From assembly GCA_902464485.1 (NCBI GenBank), contig CABQJJ010000065.1, positions 1-9,577 of the forward strand: 9,577 nucleotides of DNA. The letters are read 5' to 3'. The translations under genes and the position numbers were made by a program. Numbering within the stretch: the stretch's first letter is position 1; every line of letters begins with the position of its first letter. The stretch is from an uncultured Collinsella sp. Lineage in GTDB: Bacteria > Actinomycetota > Coriobacteriia > Coriobacteriales > Coriobacteriaceae. This document shows, piece by piece, positions 6,297 through 9,577 of this stretch. The notes beneath the pieces are model-generated. The model was not told the DNA's origin. It worked only from the letters and a program-made list of their open reading frames with translations, and made no database searches.

Positions 6297-8054
6297 TTAC
6301 TCGGCATCTTCGACCTCATACGAATCCGCCTCGGCTGGCGCATCGCTTGTCTCCGGCGCAGCCTCGCGCGCCTCGTCAAACGCCGCCTTCATGGTCTTGT
6401 TGCCCCACGTGAGCTTGCGAATGGTAAGCTCATCGGCCTTGTTGTGGGCCAGGCGCAGATTCTCGGTGCTGCGGCGCAAATCGTCCTTGGTCTTCTCGAG
6501 CTGCTTGATGGCGGCATCGATTTCCTTGATCGCCGACTCGAATTGCTTACTCGCCAGGTTGTAGTTGCGCGAGAAGCCGTCCTTGAACTTTTCCATCTTG
6601 GCTTCGAAGTTCGTGACATCGATATTCTGCTGTTTGTACTCCGCTAGCTCCTGTTTATAGCGCAGCGAACCCATGGCGGCATTGCGCAGCAGCGTAATCA
6701 TGGGAATGAAAAACTGCGGGCGGATCACATACATCTTCTCGTAGCGATAGCTCACGTCCACGATTCCCGCGTTATAAAGCTCGCTCTCGGGCTCGAGCAG
6801 CGTGCAGAGCACCGCGTACTCACAGCCTTTCTGGCGACGATCGTGGTCGAGTTTCTTAAAGAAGTCCTCGTTTTTATGTTTGGTCGCGGTCTCGTCGTTC
6901 TCGTTTTTCATCTCGAACATAATCGAAATGACCTCGTTGCCGCTCGCGTCGCACTCGCGGAAGATAAAGTCGCCCTTAGTGCCCTCGGACGCATCGTTAT
7001 CCTTCTCGAAGTACGCGTTAGGAAATGCCGTCATGCGCAGACGGTTAAACTCGGTCTCGCAGTGCTGCTCGAGCGACTCGCCCACCATCTTGGTGGACAG
7101 ACGAATCTTCATTTCCTTAAGGCGCTCAATCTCTTCGTCCTTGTAGCGGATCAACTCGTCGCTCACGCGCTTGGCCTGCGCAAGCTCAAGCTCGTGGGCT
7201 GCCTTGGCCTGTTCCTCACGCGAATCGCGCACCGCCAGCTCACTCGTCAGCTTGGCACGCGCCTCATCGCGCTCTCGCTCCGCCGCGGCAACCGCCTCTG
7301 ACAGGTTCATTTTGGCCGTCAGCTCCTGTTCGCGCAGCTGCGCACGCAGACCCTCGGCCTCTTGCTCGGACTGAGCCTTTGCAGCGGAAAACTTCTCTTG
7401 TACCTTCGCGCGATAGTCAGTAAGCGTACGCTCGGCCTCGCTGCGAGCGGCATCGAGCTCGCGCTGCGACTCGGCAGCAGCAGCGGCAAGCGCCATCTCC
7501 TGAGCCTTGTCTGCCGCGGCAAGCTTGGCCTGCAGCTCGGCAATCTGGGCATCACGCGCGGCTACATCGTTTTGAGCAGCGTTGCGCGCCGCCGACTCGG
7601 CAAGCTTGGCTTCATCATCCTTGCGTCCCAGCTGCGCACGCAAATTGTCGATCTCACGCTGGAGCTCGGCGTTCTCCTTTTGAGCATCGGCGCGAGCCTC
7701 AACCGCCGCACGCCGGCTTGCACTCTCGCGCTCTGCGGCAGCACCCTCAAGCTTGGCGCGCAGCTCGGCAAGCTCGGCATCGCGCTTGGCAACCTCTTGT
7801 GCCAGCTGTTGAGCCGCAGCGTTCTTCTGCTCGACAAGCTGAGCGTTACGCTGAGACTCTGCCTCCTGCAAAGCAGACGCCGAACGCGAACGCTCAAGCT
7901 CCAGCGCCTGCTCGCCTTCGCGTCGAGCAGCCGCTACGCGGTCATTCAGGTCGCGCGAGAACTCCGCATCGCGCACCTGCTTGACGATATCCGCATAGCC
8001 GGATGCATCGACCTTAAATACTTCGCCGCAATGCGGGCACTTGATCTCGTTCAT
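6297..8054 (-). CDS. DUF2130 domain protein with zinc knuckle, long coiled coil and nuclease-like core
   Basis: This 585-aa protein opens with a CPHCGEVF knuckle (C6, C9). A very long Ala/Glu/Arg-rich coiled coil follows (about 25-320), then a globular DUF2130-type core (about 320-465) and a second helical region (about 470-545) before an acidic tail. The core contains GDFIF (361-365), IMFEMKNEND (378-387), KHKNEDFFKKLDHDR (392-406), YAVLCTLLEPESELYNAGI (413-431) and IRPQFFIPMITLLRNA (444-459). The D361/362...E381-x-K383 spacing looks like a PD-(D/E)XK nuclease site, which is inference; no activity is known to me for this family. The start at 8054 has AAGGAG at a 5-nt spacing and puts the zinc knuckle first; an in-frame ATG at 8078 adds only eight unsupported residues. 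The gene lies between two terminators, so it is probably monocistronic. Confidence 0.9.
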   Translation of the reverse strand: MNEIKCPHCGEVFKVDASGYADIVKQVRDAEFSRDLNDRVAAARREGEQALELERSRSASALQEAESQRNAQLVEQKNAAAQQLAQEVAKRDAELAELRAKLEGAAAERESASRRAAVEARADAQKENAELQREIDNLRAQLGRKDDEAKLAESAARNAAQNDVAARDAQIAELQAKLAAADKAQEMALAAAAAESQRELDAARSEAERTLTDYRAKVQEKFSAAKAQSEQEAEGLRAQLREQELTAKMNLSEAVAAAERERDEARAKLTSELAVRDSREEQAKAAHELELAQAKRVSDELIRYKDEEIERLKEMKIRLSTKMVGESLEQHCETEFNRLRMTAFPNAYFEKDNDASEGTKGDFIFRECDASGNEVISIMFEMKNENDETATKHKNEDFFKKLDHDRRQKGCEYAVLCTLLEPESELYNAGIVDVSYRYEKMYVIRPQFFIPMITLLRNAAMGSLRYKQELAEYKQQNIDVTNFEAKMEKFKDGFSRNYNLASKQFESAIKEIDAAIKQLEKTKDDLRRSTENLRLAHNKADELTIRKLTWGNKTMKAAFDEAREAAPETSDAPAEADSYEVEDAE

Positions 8055-8111
8055 AGTAGCTCCTTGCTGGACGCACATTTCAACTGCCTACACTCTACCG
8101 CGGCACGCGGA

Positions 8112-8145
8112 CAAAAAAGACGCCGCCGCCATAATGGCAACGGCG
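8112..8145 (-). terminator. Intrinsic terminator of the phosphoesterase gene group
   Basis: Read on the minus strand, CGCCG-TT-GCCATTATGGC-GG-CGGCG folds into a hairpin: 4-bp upper stem, 3-nt loop, 2x2 mismatch and 5-bp lower stem. It is followed at once by TCTTTTTTGT. It lies about 60 bp after the phosphoesterase stop and upstream of the DUF2130 start, so it separates the two transcription units. Between it and the DUF2130 ribosome binding site (about 45 bp) no convincing promoter boxes were seen. Confidence 0.82.
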
Positions 8146-8150
8146 CCAGG

Positions 8151-8185
8151 ACCACCACAAAGGTGCCTGTCCCCTTTGCAGTGGT
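8151..8185. repeat. Hairpin carrying the GGTGCCTGTCCCC motif
   Basis: ACCAC-CA-CAAAGG (8151-8163) pairs with CCTTTG-CA-GTGGT (8173-8185) around the loop TGCCTGTCC, with one 2x2 mismatch. The core AAAGGTGCCTGTCCCCTTT (reverse AAAGGGGACAGGCACCTTT) is one I recall from intergenic repeats in unrelated bacteria, of the kind linked to REP/RAYT elements; that is from memory, not a search. On the minus strand it falls in the 3' region of the phosphoesterase transcript. Just beside it GGTTTGAG is repeated directly (8183-8190 and 8195-8202). Confidence 0.6.
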
Positions 8186-8204
8186 TTGAGTGACGGTTTG
8201 AGAA

Positions 8205-8750
8205 TTACAGTCCAAAGAAGTCAAGGATTTGATCACGGCTTACGGGCTTGTACTCGTTGGCATCGAGGCCGACATCGTAGCGAAAGATAGGACGTTCGCG
8301 GTCGCGGTTGCGCGCGTTGGTGCGGTCTCCCCTGCTGTGGATATGTCCGTGCAGCATGATGGCGCCACGCGCCTTGCCATTCCAGCTGAGCATGGGGTAA
8401 TGGCTCATCACCAGACGATGCCCCTTGGCATAGCCGGGAGCAATCTCCAGATAGTCGCGCACGTCATCCCATATTTGCGGCGCGTCCAGATCTTCCCAGT
8501 CGCCGTCATGGTTGCCACGGATGAGCATTACGTTCTGGCATGCAATACGTTCACGTAAGTACACCGCCTCCGCCATGGGCAAGCGATACGTAAAGTCTCC
8601 CAGGATATAGAGGCGGTCGTCCGCAGCCACACACTCGTTGATGGCATCGATGACCTTGCGATTCATCTCCTCGACCGAGCCAAACGGCCGATCCATGTCG
8701 TGCAAGATATTCGTATCGCCCAGGTGCAGGTCGGCGGTAAACCACATCAT
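8205..8750 (-). CDS. Calcineurin-like metallophosphoesterase (COG4186-like)
   Basis: This 181-aa protein carries the full dinuclear-metal phosphoesterase signature: D7-x-H9 in FTADLHLGD, GD at 51-52 (YILGDFTY), GNHD (79-82), SHYP (116-119) and GHIH (135-138). The early segment NILHDMDRPFGSVEEMN resembles the COG4186 class of small bacterial phosphohydrolases. The substrate is unknown: phosphomonoesters, cyclic nucleotides or nucleic acid ends are all possible for this fold. The start has GAGGG 8 nt upstream of the ATG at 8750; a second ATG follows directly and either may be used. It lies 66 bp after the 59-aa gene in the same direction and ends before an intrinsic terminator, so it is probably the last gene of the HIRAN group. 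Confidence 0.92.
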   Translation of the reverse strand: MMWFTADLHLGDTNILHDMDRPFGSVEEMNRKVIDAINECVAADDRLYILGDFTYRLPMAEAVYLRERIACQNVMLIRGNHDGDWEDLDAPQIWDDVRDYLEIAPGYAKGHRLVMSHYPMLSWNGKARGAIMLHGHIHSRGDRTNARNRDRERPIFRYDVGLDANEYKPVSRDQILDFFGL

Positions 8751-8790
8751 CGTCTATGCCCTCATTTCGCAACGTGTTCAACTCGTGCTA

Positions 8791-8796
8791 AGTATA
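8791..8796 (-). promoter_or_regulatory. Candidate internal -10 box before the phosphoesterase
   Basis: TATACT on the minus strand matches the -10 consensus at five of six and is placed for a leader of about 35 nt. No recognisable -35 accompanies it, so the phosphoesterase may have its own weak promoter or be expressed only from upstream. Confidence 0.3.
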
Positions 8797-8816
8797 CAGA
8801 CGCAGCGATGTGGCGG

Positions 8817-8996
8817 TTATCCAAAGAGCCCACCGAACAGACCTCGGCGGCGCTTGTCTTGCTTTTTCGAAGCGTCATCCTGAGTTTTCTTGTCCCGCCG
8901 CTTCTTACGGTCCCGCTCCAGCTCATCGTCATCGAGCAACAGGTCCCACTCAAACGGATCATCCGTCAGATCGAACAGGTCATCGTCGTTAAACAT
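8817..8996 (-). CDS. 59-aa charged microprotein of unknown function
   Basis: The minus strand encodes 59 residues from the ATG at 8996 to TAA at 8817-8819. A clear ribosome binding site, GGGAGG (9002-9007), lies 5 nt before the ATG. The gene starts 18 bp after the HIRAN stop, so the two are probably cotranscribed. The N-terminal half is strongly acidic with aromatic residues (MFNDDDLFDLTDDPFEWD, then LLLDDDELE). From about residue 28 it turns strongly basic (RDRKKRRDKK; KKQDKRRR), and it ends in a repeated glycine-phenylalanine tail, GLFGGLFG. No family is recognised. The acidic/basic split suggests a protein- or nucleic-acid-contacting adaptor, which is inference. A separate minus-strand frame over the same DNA lacks a ribosome binding site. 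Confidence 0.75.
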   Translation of the reverse strand: MFNDDDLFDLTDDPFEWDLLLDDDELERDRKKRRDKKTQDDASKKQDKRRRGLFGGLFG

Positions 8997-9014
8997 GGCA
9001 GCCTCCCTTACCGA

Positions 9015-9341
9015 TTAGCGGGCATCCACCACATAGAGGCCAACGCGCACCTGGTGCCACGGGCTACGCTCGGGGGCAACCTGCTGCACGCGTGCCTCAA
9101 ATACATCCCCGTGTCCGTAATACATCATCAAGGACAGCGGGCCGACCTCGTTTCCCGGAACATAGCCAAGCTTGGTCTTGCCATAGTAGATCGCAACTGC
9201 CTCGGGGTCATGAGGGTTATCGTGCTCGGCACACAGCGTCAGCTTATCACCCGCTTGAAGATCGCCCAGGACCAAGGCGCCATCGGCATACTGAAATCCT
9301 GCGATATGAAACGACAAAAGAACACGCGAAGGCTCGTACAT
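9015..9341 (-). CDS. Stand-alone HIRAN-domain protein
   Basis: This 108-aa protein is nearly all one HIRAN domain: FHIAGFQYADG (11-21), the LQAGDKLTLCAEHDNPHDPEAVAIY stretch (28-52) with its hallmark DNPHDPxAVAxY, and KLGYVPGNE (57-65), ending in a VGLYVV strand. In eukaryotic HLTF the HIRAN domain binds the 3' end of single-stranded DNA; bacterial stand-alone versions are poorly studied, so a DNA-end-binding role is inference. The start at 9341 has AGGAG (9347-9351) at a 5-nt spacing. The stop TAA (9015-9017) is 18 bp before the 59-aa gene. A preceding reading frame ends 10 bp upstream of this start, its TAG directly abutting the ribosome binding site, as is usual inside operons. Confidence 0.9.
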   Translation of the reverse strand: MYEPSRVLLSFHIAGFQYADGALVLGDLQAGDKLTLCAEHDNPHDPEAVAIYYGKTKLGYVPGNEVGPLSLMMYYGHGDVFEARVQQVAPERSPWHQVRVGLYVVDAR

Positions 9342-9351
9342 AGCAGCTCCT

Positions 9352-9577
9352 CTAACGGCCGGATAAACCGGCGCTTAACCTTACTGAGAAGTTTACGAGC
9401 CCGTGCGGACAACATTTCACCCACTCGTACCTTTCAATCGCTTGCCGCAACGCTTGCGAGACAGAGCACTTGCAGATAAGATAGGGGTACGGATGGCATC
9501 CGTTGCAGCGGGTCTTGCCAACTCCGATACACGTTTTCATCGTGAGAAGTGGCCGTCTTCGCTTACGCGGGGGCGGC
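9352..9577 (-). CDS. Possible Cys-rich reading frame, open at the right edge
   Basis: The minus-strand frame ending with TAG at 9352-9354 stays open to the window edge. Its first in-frame ATG is at 9540 and would give 62 aa, but no ribosome binding site precedes it, so the true start may lie outside. From that ATG there are seven cysteines (C4, C12, C15, C23, C25, C43, C44), including CNGCH and CCPHG, which could bind metal. By hand, about 39 of 62 codons end in G or C, a modest coding bias. Its stop abuts the HIRAN ribosome binding site. No family is recognised, and the stretch could instead be a HIRAN leader or hold a gene on the other strand. Confidence 0.35.
   Translation of the reverse strand, partial: PPPRKRRRPLLTMKTCIGVGKTRCNGCHPYPYLICKCSVSQALRQAIERYEWVKCCPHGLVNFSVRLSAGLSGR
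9358..9372. repeat. Short hairpin upstream of the HIRAN ribosome binding site
   Basis: GCCGG-ATAAA-CCGGC gives a 5-bp GC stem with a 5-nt loop, 6 bp upstream of the HIRAN ribosome binding site. It may tune translation or be a chance match. Confidence 0.3.
9454..9482 (+). promoter_or_regulatory. Candidate plus-strand promoter directed off the right edge
   Basis: TTGCGA (9454-9459) and TAAGAT (9477-9482), 17 bp apart, each match their consensus at four of six. Directly downstream is the perfect inverted repeat ACGGATG-G-CATCCGT (9489-9503), and ATG at 9493 opens a plus-strand frame to the window end. Either this promoter serves a gene outside the window or it is a chance match within the minus-strand frame. 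Confidence 0.25.

Noticed and set aside
7362..8189. Plus-strand open frame of 275 codons opposite the DUF2130 coiled coil
   Set aside because: Leu/Ser/Arg-rich low-complexity translation produced by the Ala/Glu-rich coiled coil on the other strand; no ribosome binding site or domain.
8700..9479. Plus-strand open frame of 259 codons across the HIRAN, microprotein and phosphoesterase starts
   Set aside because: The opposite strand carries clear HIRAN and phosphoesterase motifs with good ribosome binding sites; this frame has no recognisable domain.
1..9577. CRISPR array, tRNA, rRNA or IS transposase
   Set aside because: No regularly spaced repeats, cloverleaf-like sequence or transposase motifs were seen on either strand.

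Overview
The window looks like chromosomal DNA from a high-GC actinobacterium, most plausibly a Coriobacteriia gut species such as Collinsella. This is an inference from base composition, G/C-ending codons and gene content (a DEAD/DEAH helicase with a DUF3516-like C-terminal half, a DUF2130 protein, an atypical TrmB). There is no rRNA, tRNA, CRISPR array, IS transposase or phage gene. Most of it is ordinary chromosomal background, with some poorly characterised small genes at the right end.

Left part, minus strand (1-1134): a membrane-anchored XRE-type regulator is translationally coupled by an ATGA overlap to a DUF4097-like envelope protein that runs off the left edge. Across a 267-bp divergent spacer, the plus strand carries a class I SAM methyltransferase resembling the Trm9/ALKBH8 tRNA methyltransferases (1402-2274). 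It is followed by a TrmB-like tRNA m7G46 methyltransferase (2387-3268), whose usual 'PDPW' catalytic aspartate is replaced by threonine. A 267-bp spacer then holds a striking 123-bp element with near-perfect 25/26-bp terminal inverted repeats (3292-3414). After it comes an 893-aa superfamily II RNA helicase (3536-6217).

Middle to right, minus strand: the helicase converges on a DUF2130 gene (6297-8054, zinc knuckle, long coiled coil, nuclease-like core). The two are separated by a strong terminator hairpin at 6240-6279. Further right is a compact minus-strand gene group: possibly a Cys-rich reading frame entering from the right edge (9352-9577), a stand-alone HIRAN-domain protein (9015-9341), a 59-aa charged microprotein (8817-8996) and a calcineurin-like phosphoesterase (8205-8750). 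The group ends in an intrinsic terminator (8112-8145). Just upstream of that terminator lies a hairpin containing GGTGCCTGTCCCC, which resembles a widely dispersed bacterial repeat.

The genes do not form one obvious pathway. Two of them, and possibly the helicase, point to tRNA/RNA metabolism. The HIRAN, microprotein and phosphoesterase set, and DUF2130, look like nucleic-acid-related functions of unknown detail. The best leads for something new are the HIRAN/microprotein/phosphoesterase group and the 123-bp inverted-repeat element. No complete novel system can be claimed from the sequence alone.
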